A DNA stretch of 64,000 nucleotides from Streptomyces cinnamoneus. GTDB taxonomy: Bacteria > Actinomycetota > Actinomycetes > Streptomycetales > Streptomycetaceae. Numbering within the stretch: the stretch's first letter is position 1; every line of letters starts with the position of its first letter. The stretch covers positions 124,001 to 188,000 of the forward strand of contig NZ_BMVB01000007.1 of NCBI RefSeq assembly GCF_014650495.1, written 5' to 3'. This document shows, piece after piece, positions 8,336-16,524 of the stretch. Below the pieces are notes generated by a model. It was not told where the DNA came from. It was given only the letters and a program-made list of their open reading frames with translations, and ran no database searches. The position numbers and the translations under genes are program-made.

Positions 8336-11300
8336 ATGAGACTCTTCCAGCCGATGCTCTTCGTCGGCCTGGGCGGCACCGGCGGCCTGGTCGGCGCCGA
8401 ACTCGAACGCCGCCTGCGCGCCGAACTCTGCGGCCCCGACGGCACCCGGCTCGCAGCCGGCGGCCGCCGGCTGCGCCACCAGCTGCCCGACTGCCTGCAG
8501 TTCGTGTACGCCGACTACAGCGAGAACGAACTCGCCCGGCTGCCGCACCTGAGCGCCGACCGCACCCTGCGCCAGGCGTACGCCCGCACCGCCCGGGCCA
8601 CCCACGACCTGCTGCCCGCCGAATACGACAGCTCCCCGAAGGTGACCCGGATGCTGCGCTCGTCGCTCCGCAGGGAGACGGCCGGCTGGCTGCCGCCCCG
8701 CGAGGGCGAGCCCAAGGTCACCCCGCTGCGCCACGGCGCCGGCCAGCTGCCCACCGTCGGCCGGGCCGCGCTGTTCGGCACCCTGCGCAACGGGACCGGA
8801 CCGGTGGCCGAGCCGCTGCGCCAGGCGATCGACGCGCTCAGCCGCTCCGGCGGCGAACTGGAGGAGCTCGGCGGCGGGCCGTTGAACGGCTGCGACGTCT
8901 TCGTCGCCTTCTCCGTGGCCGGCGGCACCGGCGCCGGGATCTTCCTGGACTACCTGCACCTGATCGGCCAGGCGTTCAAGGAGAAGAACCTCACCGGCGC
9001 CCGCATCTACCCGCTGGTCGTCATGCCCTCCGCCTTCCTCCCCGAGAGCGGCGGCGGGCGGGCGGCCGAGCTCAACGCCGCCCGTGCCGTGGTGGACCTC
9101 TTCCGGCTCGTCGACGAGCAGAACGTGCCGGACGCCGAGGCGGACCTGGGCGAGACGGAGCACCCGGACGCCCTGCGGATCCGCTACCCCGAGACGTACC
9201 CGATCCGGCTGGGCGCCGGCATGGTGCCCACCGCCTTCCTGTTCAGCCGCACCGCCGGCATCCGCCCGGACGACCTGCGCCGCTCCATCGTCTCCCTGGT
9301 GATGTCGCTCGTCGGCACCGAGCTCGGCGAGGGCCCGGGCCACGGCGACGACGACTACCAGACCTTCGCGGCCAACTTCATCAACCGGGGCGTCACCCGG
9401 CGCACCCGGTCGGCCACCGGTATCGGCCACCGGGGCGTCTCCACCAGCCTGGTCGCCTCCATGACCGCCCCGCTCGACGAACTGGCCGAACTGGTCTCCG
9501 CCCGCGTACTCGCCCGGGCCGTCCCCCGGCTGCTGGACCGCACCCGGCCCCGCACCACCGAGACCGCGCCCCTGGTGCGCGAGATGTTCGACGAGTGCGG
9601 GCTGAGCGAGCTGTGGCGCCGGGAGGCCATCGTGGTGCCGGAGCCCGTCACCGTGCCCCGGGGCGGCCCGGAGATCGAGCAGGCCCTGCGCAACCGTGTC
9701 GAGGACATGCTGCGCCTCCTCGACGACCTCGAACGCCGGGTCACCAGGAGGCTGGCCGTCCTCGCCGACGGCTTCGCCCCCCGCTCGGCCGCCGAACGGA
9801 TGCTGCGCCGGATCGACCTGTTCCAACTGGAGGGGGTCGTCCGGGGCATACCCGACGACTCCGACCCGGTGGCCCGGCTCGGCTTCCTCGGCGTGCTGGA
9901 CAACCGCCGCCAGGAGCCCGCCCGGCCGCCGGACGTGACCGTCCAGCCGCCGCCCGTGCCGCGCGTGCGGGGGCGGCTCGGCGGCCTGTCCCGGCCCCGC
10001 TGGGGGGACGAGGCCGTGGTGGCCGTCCTGGAACAGCAGAACCGCTGGTACCAGTGGCGGGTCCGGGCCGTTTGGCACCGTGCCTGGAACGCCCAGGAGC
10101 AGCACTGGCAACCGGCCGCCAACGAACTGCGGGCCGACTTCGGCCAGCTCGTGGAGGCATTCCGTGGCTCCCTCGACGAGGAGCGCGGTGCCTACAACGC
10201 GCAGGTCAAGGAGTTGTACGACGAGCGCACCGGGGTGTCGTACCTGCTGCCGCCGCAGGCCAGCCTGGGCGAGTTCTACGAGGACCTGATGGAACGGCTC
10301 GTCGAGAGCGAGGGCCTGCGGGACGGTGACGACGAGGGCGCGCTGCTGCTGCGGCTCCTGGAGGCCGACCACTGGCAGTCCGCCTTCGGCCTCGGCCGCC
10401 GCAGGCCGGCCGCCGCGGTCGCCACGGTCAAGGGCGTGCTCGGAGCGCGGGTGCAGCGGCTGTTCGCCGAGGGCGGCCGGCTGCACCGCTCCCGGCCGCT
10501 GATGCCCGGCCTGGGCACCCTGCTGGCGGCGGCCGCCGGGGACGCGGAGGCGGCGGAGCAGGTCAGCCAGAGTGCGCTGGAGCAGTTCCGGATCAAGCTC
10601 GTGGGGCTGCTCCCGGCCGCGTTCACCCCCGAGGGCAACGGCCCCCTCAAGGTGCTCATCACCTACCCCCTGACGACCGGCAGGGAAGCGGTCGAGGACT
10701 ATCTGAAGCGGACGCTCAACCTGCCGCGCGACGGCCGGCGCACCATCGAGTGCCGGGGCGTGGAGACCGACTCCATCACGGTCGTGCTCTTCCGCAGCGA
10801 GATGAGCGTCGCCGAGGTGCCCGAGGCCCGCAACGTGCTGCGCCAGTGGGCCCGCGCCCAGGACGGGCCGCGACCGGACGACATGCTGCCCTGGCGGCAG
10901 CGACTCGGCTACCGCGACGACTGGCTGGCCAGCACCGAGGAGGACCGCGAGCACGTCCTGCACCGGCTGCTGTGCGCCATGTGGAACGGCCAGATCGACT
11001 ACCAGGGCGACCCTGCCTCCCCCCTCAGGGTCCGCGTCCGGCTGCACGACGAAACCGGCCTGGACGCCCCCGCCATCGTGCTGCGCCTGGACGACCGCGG
11101 TGACGACGACGGCGACCAGGTGTCCAGCTGGGCCGGTCTGCTGCGCGCCTACGAACGATGGGCCCTGCTCGACGAGGCCGGTGCGGGCGAGCGGACCGTC
11201 GAGGACTACAGCCGCGAGCTGATGACGGTGCTGCCGGAGGGGCTGGCGTCCTCCGGCAGCCGGCCCTCGCCCCTGTACCTCAGGTTCGTGGGCGAGATCG

Positions 11301-11830
11301 CGCCCCGGCAGGTCGAACTGCTGGCCGAGCGCGAGCGCTACTTCGGCGAGAGCGTCGCCGCATGGGTGCGCCCCCTGCGCGAGTTCTGGGCCGGCACGCT
11401 CCCCCGCGCCCTCGACCTCCCCTTCCCCGACGGCCGGCGCGCCGTGCGGCCGAACCTGCGGGAGCTGGAGAAGTGGGTCACCCGCGACACCGCTTTGGGC
11501 GGCCCGCACGCGGAACCGAAGGGGACGGGAGCTTCGCACGGCGCCCCGCGCGAGCGCGCCCCCGAACCGGCGCCGGACCGCGCCACCGGGCATCCGGCCG
11601 GGCCGACCGCCGGCCGGGCCGCCTCCGCTCCGCCGGCGCCGGGGGCCGGGCGACTGCAGTACCCCGCCTTTACGGACGAGCCGCGGGACGACGGCGCGTG
11701 GGCCGGTGCGGAGTCGTCCGTCCCCTGGGAGGTCTCGGGCGGCGACGGAGAGGCCGACTGGGACGACGACGGGGCCGGCAAACCGGCGGACGGCACCAGC
11801 CGTGGCACCTGGGAAGGGGACACCCGGTGA
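8336..11830 (+). CDS. Tubulin-like domain protein
   Basis: 1164-residue cytoplasmic protein of the large prokaryotic tubulin-like type. The N-terminus has a glycine loop (VGLGGTGGLVG, about residues 10-20) followed by tubulin/FtsZ-fold features, with the signature loop SVAGGTGAG (glycine core at residues 196-201), close to the GGGTG(S/T)G motif that binds GTP phosphates in tubulin and FtsZ. The remaining 900 or so residues are helix-rich and mostly unassigned, ending in a low-complexity Pro/Gly/Ala tail (about 1060-1164). ATG 8336 is preceded by AAAGGGGGACGAGAACG, containing a good ribosome site. The stop overlaps the next start as GTGA. FtsZ is about 400 residues, so this is not a divisome FtsZ. 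Nucleotide use and polymerisation are inferred only. Confidence 0.85.
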   Translation: MRLFQPMLFVGLGGTGGLVGAELERRLRAELCGPDGTRLAAGGRRLRHQLPDCLQFVYADYSENELARLPHLSADRTLRQAYARTARATHDLLPAEYDSSPKVTRMLRSSLRRETAGWLPPREGEPKVTPLRHGAGQLPTVGRAALFGTLRNGTGPVAEPLRQAIDALSRSGGELEELGGGPLNGCDVFVAFSVAGGTGAGIFLDYLHLIGQAFKEKNLTGARIYPLVVMPSAFLPESGGGRAAELNAARAVVDLFRLVDEQNVPDAEADLGETEHPDALRIRYPETYPIRLGAGMVPTAFLFSRTAGIRPDDLRRSIVSLVMSLVGTELGEGPGHGDDDYQTFAANFINRGVTRRTRSATGIGHRGVSTSLVASMTAPLDELAELVSARVLARAVPRLLDRTRPRTTETAPLVREMFDECGLSELWRREAIVVPEPVTVPRGGPEIEQALRNRVEDMLRLLDDLERRVTRRLAVLADGFAPRSAAERMLRRIDLFQLEGVVRGIPDDSDPVARLGFLGVLDNRRQEPARPPDVTVQPPPVPRVRGRLGGLSRPRWGDEAVVAVLEQQNRWYQWRVRAVWHRAWNAQEQHWQPAANELRADFGQLVEAFRGSLDEERGAYNAQVKELYDERTGVSYLLPPQASLGEFYEDLMERLVESEGLRDGDDEGALLLRLLEADHWQSAFGLGRRRPAAAVATVKGVLGARVQRLFAEGGRLHRSRPLMPGLGTLLAAAAGDAEAAEQVSQSALEQFRIKLVGLLPAAFTPEGNGPLKVLITYPLTTGREAVEDYLKRTLNLPRDGRRTIECRGVETDSITVVLFRSEMSVAEVPEARNVLRQWARAQDGPRPDDMLPWRQRLGYRDDWLASTEEDREHVLHRLLCAMWNGQIDYQGDPASPLRVRVRLHDETGLDAPAIVLRLDDRGDDDGDQVSSWAGLLRAYERWALLDEAGAGERTVEDYSRELMTVLPEGLASSGSRPSPLYLRFVGEIAPRQVELLAERERYFGESVAAWVRPLREFWAGTLPRALDLPFPDGRRAVRPNLRELEKWVTRDTALGGPHAEPKGTGASHGAPRERAPEPAPDRATGHPAGPTAGRAASAPPAPGAGRLQYPAFTDEPRDDGAWAGAESSVPWEVSGGDGEADWDDDGAGKPADGTSRGTWEGDTR

Positions 11831-14271
11831 ACGACCCGGACCCCGAGGCGGGAGCCGTCGTGGTGGTCGACTTCCGCTCGGCGGACGAACGGCCCGCCGA
11901 CCACGCCCGGCTGCGCGAGACGGTCGCCGGCCAACTGCGCCGGGAACGGGACGAGGAGCCGGAACACCTGCGCTTCCTCGTCGTCGACACGCCCGCCGGA
12001 CTGACCGGCCACGCCACGGCGTACGAACGCGTCATGGGCTACCCGACCCTCGGCTCCGTCCGCGTGGTGTGCCTGGCCGTCGGAGACCTGCCGCAGGGCC
12101 GGGAGGACCATCGGCTGCGGCTCGCCTCGGTGCTGCGCTCCGCCGGCGCCGGGGTGCTCTGGGCTGCCGACCCGTGCGGCGGTGACGGCAGGGGCGGGGA
12201 GCCCGGCGGCCGCCGCGAGGGTGCCGCCCTCCACGTCCTGACCGACCTGCTGCGCACCCCCGAGGTGTTCGACCGGGTGTTCGCGGGGCTGCGGCGCTGC
12301 CCGGCCTCGACGGCCGCCCCGGCCGTCCGCGTCCTGGAACACGATCTGTCCCCGGCGGCCCGCGCCCACGCCTGGGACGCCGCACTGGCCAGGTTCACCG
12401 GGGAGGCGGTCGCCGCCGACGCCCCGGACCTCCGGCCGGGGGACCTTCCCGGGCGCCTCGCCGAACTCGCCGACGGCGGGCCCCGGTCGGCGGCGGACCG
12501 GTTCCGCGTGCCCGGCGGCGCGGCCGACGCGGCGCACGGCGCCTGCGGGCAGGCGCTGCGGGACGCCGACCGGGCCCGCTCCGCACTGGCCCGGCCGAGC
12601 GGCCTGTACGACGGGCGCCCGGCGGCGGGACGGCTGGCCCGCGCCGTCGAGGAGGCCGCCCGGGCGCTCGGGCGCTACCGGGACCTGGTCGCCGGGGTGC
12701 TGCGGGACAGCGGCGGGCTCGGCATCCCCGCCGGCCAGGCGGGGCAGGTGCTGGCCGAAGCCGGGATCACGCTGCCGCCCGAGGGCCGGGAGCGGCCGGG
12801 GTCCGCCGAGGACGACCTCGGCCGGTACACCCTGAGCATGCTGGGGGAGGGCCTCGACCTGCACGCTGTCGCCGGGCGGCTGACCGCGCTGTCGGAACGG
12901 CTCGCCCCGCTGCCGGCCGGCGGCAGGCTGCCGGAGCTGGCGGAGCGCTGCCCGCCCGGCCCGGCCCGTTCGGTGACCACCGGCCACCCGTTCCGGTTCG
13001 CCGGCCCCGGGCCCGGCCCGCTCGTGCCCGTGGCCGTCCTCGCTTTCGCCGCCGCCCTGTGGCCCTGGCCCGGCACCCTCCTGTGCCTGCTTCCGCTCAC
13101 GCTGCTGCTGACCGGCCATCTGCTGGCCGCCCGCGCCCGCCCCAACCGGGCGGCCGGCGGCCCAATGTCGTCGGCCTGGCCCGCCCAGAGCGCCGCCGCC
13201 GTCCTCGGCGCCACCGGGGGCCTGGCGCTGGGCGCGGCGGTGGACGTACCGCCCTGGGCGGCGCTCGCCGGGCTGCTGCTCAGCGTGCCCGGCACGCTCG
13301 TGCTGCTCTCCAGGCGGTGGGCGCGGGCGGTGGACGCCTGGTGGGCCGCCACCGGTGCCGACCGCATCGCCGCCGGGCTCGACGGCGTCGACGCCCTGCT
13401 CGCCGACGCCGTCCGGCAGCAGTGGTGGGCCGTCGAGGAACGCACCCGGTGCGCCGACGGCGCCCGGTCCCTCGCCGGCGCCCTGCGCACGGCCGCCGGC
13501 GGCCCGGCAGGGCCGGACGGGCAGGGGGAGGCGGACGACTGGGACGGGGGCGAAGGAGAGGGCGACTGGCTGGACGAACCCGGCTGGACCGCGTCCGCAC
13601 CCACCGTCGACCCCGCCCCGGGCCCGGCCGGCGAAACCGGCGCGTACGGGGCGGAGTCCGCCCCGGGCTGGCTCGACCCGGGCACCGGTGAAGGGGGCCC
13701 GGAGCTCCTGGACACGCTGGTGGCCGATCTGGCGGACGCGACCGCGGACGCGCTGCGCCGCCACTGGGACATGGACGGGCCCCACGGCTTCGCCGGCCCC
13801 GCCGACGCCCACGCGGCCACGCCGGAGCAGGCCGTACGGCAGGCCGTCGACGCCGCCCACCGGCACCTGAGCCGCAACGGCGTGGTGGCGGTGCCGCCGT
13901 TCGCCCAGCGGGAGAGACGGCGCGGCGATCCGGTGTCGCTGCTCGGCGTCGGGCCGCAGCGGCTGCGGGAGGCACTGGCCCCCGAACTGCTCGCCCGGCG
14001 GCTGCAACCGCTCTGCTCCCCGGCACAGTTGGCACTGCTCAGCCGGGATCCGGCCGCCACGTGGCTGATCAGGTTCGCCCCGGAGGCGGTTCGCCCGCCC
14101 GTGGCGGACGGCGGCCCCCACGACGGGACGGAGGGCGTGGTGTGGACGGCCTCGGGCCGTTTCGTCGGCGCCGTGCGGCTCACCCCGCTGCGCGCCGGGA
14201 CGGTGGAGGCCGTGTGGGCCCGGGCCGACGACGATCCGGACGACGACGGCGGGGGCCCGCATGGCGCATGA
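11827..14271 (+). CDS. Unrecognised multi-pass membrane protein of the tubulin-like/VWA cassette
   Basis: 814 residues; I do not recognise a family. The GTG at 11827 overlaps the stop of the tubulin-like gene (GTGA). The N-terminal 390 residues are soluble and charged, with no clear catalytic motif. Two hydrophobic blocks (about residues 398-437 and 455-500) could form three or four transmembrane helices. A Gly/Asp/Glu-rich linker (about 555-640, e.g. DDWDGGEGEGDWLDEPGW) separates them from a C-terminal domain of about 170 residues. Topology suggests cytoplasmic N- and C-terminal domains held at the membrane, possibly tethering the tubulin-like protein or GTPase; that is inference from gene order alone. 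Its last 11 bases overlap the next gene. Confidence 0.75.
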   Translation: MNDPDPEAGAVVVVDFRSADERPADHARLRETVAGQLRRERDEEPEHLRFLVVDTPAGLTGHATAYERVMGYPTLGSVRVVCLAVGDLPQGREDHRLRLASVLRSAGAGVLWAADPCGGDGRGGEPGGRREGAALHVLTDLLRTPEVFDRVFAGLRRCPASTAAPAVRVLEHDLSPAARAHAWDAALARFTGEAVAADAPDLRPGDLPGRLAELADGGPRSAADRFRVPGGAADAAHGACGQALRDADRARSALARPSGLYDGRPAAGRLARAVEEAARALGRYRDLVAGVLRDSGGLGIPAGQAGQVLAEAGITLPPEGRERPGSAEDDLGRYTLSMLGEGLDLHAVAGRLTALSERLAPLPAGGRLPELAERCPPGPARSVTTGHPFRFAGPGPGPLVPVAVLAFAAALWPWPGTLLCLLPLTLLLTGHLLAARARPNRAAGGPMSSAWPAQSAAAVLGATGGLALGAAVDVPPWAALAGLLLSVPGTLVLLSRRWARAVDAWWAATGADRIAAGLDGVDALLADAVRQQWWAVEERTRCADGARSLAGALRTAAGGPAGPDGQGEADDWDGGEGEGDWLDEPGWTASAPTVDPAPGPAGETGAYGAESAPGWLDPGTGEGGPELLDTLVADLADATADALRRHWDMDGPHGFAGPADAHAATPEQAVRQAVDAAHRHLSRNGVVAVPPFAQRERRRGDPVSLLGVGPQRLREALAPELLARRLQPLCSPAQLALLSRDPAATWLIRFAPEAVRPPVADGGPHDGTEGVVWTASGRFVGAVRLTPLRAGTVEAVWARADDDPDDDGGGPHGA

Positions 14272-15415
14272 CCGCCGGGACGACCGGCCCGTGACCGCCC
14301 ACGCACCAGGGGCGGGGAGAGAGGACGAAGTGGAGCGGAACGAACCGAGGGAGGCCGACACCGAGCTGGCGTTCGTCTCCCCCCAAGGCACCGTGCGCCG
14401 GTTGCTCGTCGGACTCGGGCCGGACAGGCCGCGCCTGGTGCGCCCGCCCGCCGTGGCCCGGCCGGTCCGGCTGGACGGCGACCGGCGCGGCCTCCAGGTC
14501 CGGCTGCCCGCCGCCGAGGCGGGCAACCGGCTGGTCCACGGCCTGCTGGAGGCGGAGACGTCGGCCGCGCTGGCCCTGCACCGCGCCTACGGGGGCACCC
14601 GCTTCCGGGGCCTGTTCCCGGTGCCCCTCGGCCACGACATGAACGCGGCCGAGCCGTTCATCCTGTACGCCGCCCCCCGGGGCCGGCCGCTGTCGGCGCT
14701 CACCCAGGGCGTGTCCACCAGCGACCAGCGGGCCATCGAACGCGACCTGGTGCTGGCGGTGGGACTCATGGCGGCCGCCGGGCTGGTCCACCGGGGCATC
14801 GTGCCGCCCGCCGTCCGCTGGGACGGCCGCCGCCTGCAGCTGTGGGACCTCGGCTCCGTGGCCAGGACCGGCCAGCCCCGCACCCCGTGGGGAGTGGCGC
14901 CGTACGCCTCGCCGGAACAGCGGGCCGGGGTGGGCGCCGTCGACCCCCGGGACGCCCTGTGGAGCGTCGGACAGCTGCTCCACGAGCTGGTCACCGGCCG
15001 TCCGGGCAACCCCGACGGCCCGGCTCCCGACCTCGCCCGGCACCACACCCTCGCCCACACCCTCGCCCCGGTCTTCGCCCCCCGGGCCGCAGACCGCCCC
15101 ACCGCCGCCGAACTCCTCGGCCGGCTCATGCCCGACGCGGGCGCCGCCCTGCTCACCACGGGGGTCCCGGACCCCCTGGACCCCTACCGCCGGGAGTTCG
15201 ACGAGGCGCTGCGCCGCAAGCACGCCTCCCTGCCCCGCCCGCCCCGGCCACCGGGCGAGCCCGTGCCCCCGCCCCTGCCGCCGTACGGCCCGGACGGCGG
15301 GCCGGCGACCGGCTTCGAACAGGCCCCCCGGCGCAGGGGACCCCGCACCTGGTTCTACGGAGGCGGCGCCGGCCCGTCCGGCACCTCCGGCCCCGAAGGA
15401 GACCGACGCCGATGA
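14261..15415 (+). CDS. Protein-kinase-fold protein, probable pseudokinase
   Basis: 384 residues with the outline of a Ser/Thr protein kinase. The catalytic loop position reads HRG (H177-R178-G179) instead of HRD and also lacks the following lysine and asparagine (HRGIVPPAV). The metal loop is DLG (D196-L197-G198) in place of DFG, and the end of the activation segment is recognisable as APYASPEQRAG. The N-lobe has arginine in LQVRL where the VAIK lysine is expected. Phosphotransfer is therefore doubtful, and it may act as a scaffold or nucleotide sensor. ATG 14261 overlaps the upstream gene by 11 bases; GTG 14330, with GAGAGAGG upstream, is an equally good start. A proline-rich C-terminus overlaps the GTPase start. 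Confidence 0.8.
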   Translation: MAHDRRDDRPVTAHAPGAGREDEVERNEPREADTELAFVSPQGTVRRLLVGLGPDRPRLVRPPAVARPVRLDGDRRGLQVRLPAAEAGNRLVHGLLEAETSAALALHRAYGGTRFRGLFPVPLGHDMNAAEPFILYAAPRGRPLSALTQGVSTSDQRAIERDLVLAVGLMAAAGLVHRGIVPPAVRWDGRRLQLWDLGSVARTGQPRTPWGVAPYASPEQRAGVGAVDPRDALWSVGQLLHELVTGRPGNPDGPAPDLARHHTLAHTLAPVFAPRAADRPTAAELLGRLMPDAGAALLTTGVPDPLDPYRREFDEALRRKHASLPRPPRPPGEPVPPPLPPYGPDGGPATGFEQAPRRRGPRTWFYGGGAGPSGTSGPEGDRRR

Positions 15416-16518
15416 CGACGATTCCCCCGCCGGGCGGTGCCGGCGCGCCGCAGGAGATGCTCTGCCCGTTCTGCCTGGAGCCGGTCTCCTTCGACGAGCG
15501 GCAGCTGTTCGTCCGTGACGACCGGCAGCAGTACGTGACCGTCGACCTCAGCCGTCACACCAGCGCGCTGCGCCGCTTCGACACCCTGCGCTCCGCCTAC
15601 CAGCGCTGTCGCAACACCGACGGCGTCCCGCCCCACTTCATCCCCGTGCCCTACCTGACCCACGGCAGCCCGCTGACCGTCGCCATGGTCGGCGACTCGG
15701 CCACCGGCAAGACGCACCTGCTGACCCAGATGATCGCCGAGATCGCGGAAAGCGGACTGGAGCGGTACGGGATCACCTGGCAGTCCGTCAATCCGCAGGA
15801 GCACAGCGCCTTCATGACGGAACGGGTGGACCGGCTGCGGGCGGGGGAGATGCTGGAGCACACCGCCTCCACCTCGTTCGCCTCCTTCGTCGAGGCCGTG
15901 CTGCTCACCGGACCCGACGGGGCCACCCGCCCGGTGGCCTTCTTCGACCTCGGCGGTGAGGACCTGCGGCGCACCGACGAGCTGCTGCGCTTCCTGCTCG
16001 GTATCGACGCGCTGATCTTCGTCGTGGACCCGCTGCGCGCGCTGCCCCTGCCCCATCTTGACCCGCTGCGCGGCGAGACCAAGCTCAGCCACACCCGGGG
16101 CGGCGACCCGGCGTTCCAGACCGTCCTGGACCGGTTGCCCCGCACCGGTCCGTACCACGGCGTCGCCGCGGCCGTCGTCGTCAACAAGTGCGACCTGCTG
16201 CGCTTCGAGCCCCCCGTCGACCGCTGGCTCGCCGAACCGCCGCCCGCCCGTGTCTCCGCCGCCCGGTTCCGCGAGGAGAGCCGCGACGCGTACGCCTTCC
16301 TGCGCCACCACGCAGGACCGGCGTGGGTCCGGCCGTTCGACACCGTGCTGCGCTGCACCCTGCACTTCGCGTCGGCCACGGGAAGCCACGACCGGCACGG
16401 CAGGTTCGTGCACGGGACGAGTCCGCGCCGGGTGCTCGAACCGCTGGTGTCGGTGCTGGCCATGTGCGGCGTCCTCGGCGACGGCGGCACCGACGGCCCG
16501 GCCGCCGTGGGGATGTGA
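15412..16518 (+). CDS. P-loop GTPase of the tubulin-like/VWA cassette
   Basis: 368-residue GTPase. An N-terminal CPFC motif at residues 18-21 suggests half of a zinc ribbon. The G1/Walker A loop is GDSATGKT (residues 94-101), the Walker B/G3 motif is DLGGE (179-183) and G4 is NKCD (258-261), so guanine specificity and hydrolysis look intact. This matches what databases call TRAFAC-type or 'double-GTPase' bacterial proteins (family naming from memory). ATG 15412 overlaps the kinase-like stop in ATGA and has GAAGGAG upstream. The next gene starts six bases after the stop. Its partner is likely the following gene product, by analogy with GTPase/GTPase-associated-protein pairs. Confidence 0.85.
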   Translation: MTTIPPPGGAGAPQEMLCPFCLEPVSFDERQLFVRDDRQQYVTVDLSRHTSALRRFDTLRSAYQRCRNTDGVPPHFIPVPYLTHGSPLTVAMVGDSATGKTHLLTQMIAEIAESGLERYGITWQSVNPQEHSAFMTERVDRLRAGEMLEHTASTSFASFVEAVLLTGPDGATRPVAFFDLGGEDLRRTDELLRFLLGIDALIFVVDPLRALPLPHLDPLRGETKLSHTRGGDPAFQTVLDRLPRTGPYHGVAAAVVVNKCDLLRFEPPVDRWLAEPPPARVSAARFREESRDAYAFLRHHAGPAWVRPFDTVLRCTLHFASATGSHDRHGRFVHGTSPRRVLEPLVSVLAMCGVLGDGGTDGPAAVGM

Positions 16519-16524
16519 GCGCGG

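Noticed and set aside
7844..11593. 1249-codon minus-strand frame
   Set aside because: Opposite the tubulin-like gene; its sequence is low-complexity and shows no domain, as is usual for GC-rich third-position shadows.
8336..11830. FtsZ cell-division gene
   Set aside because: Far too long, atypical loop and no division genes nearby.
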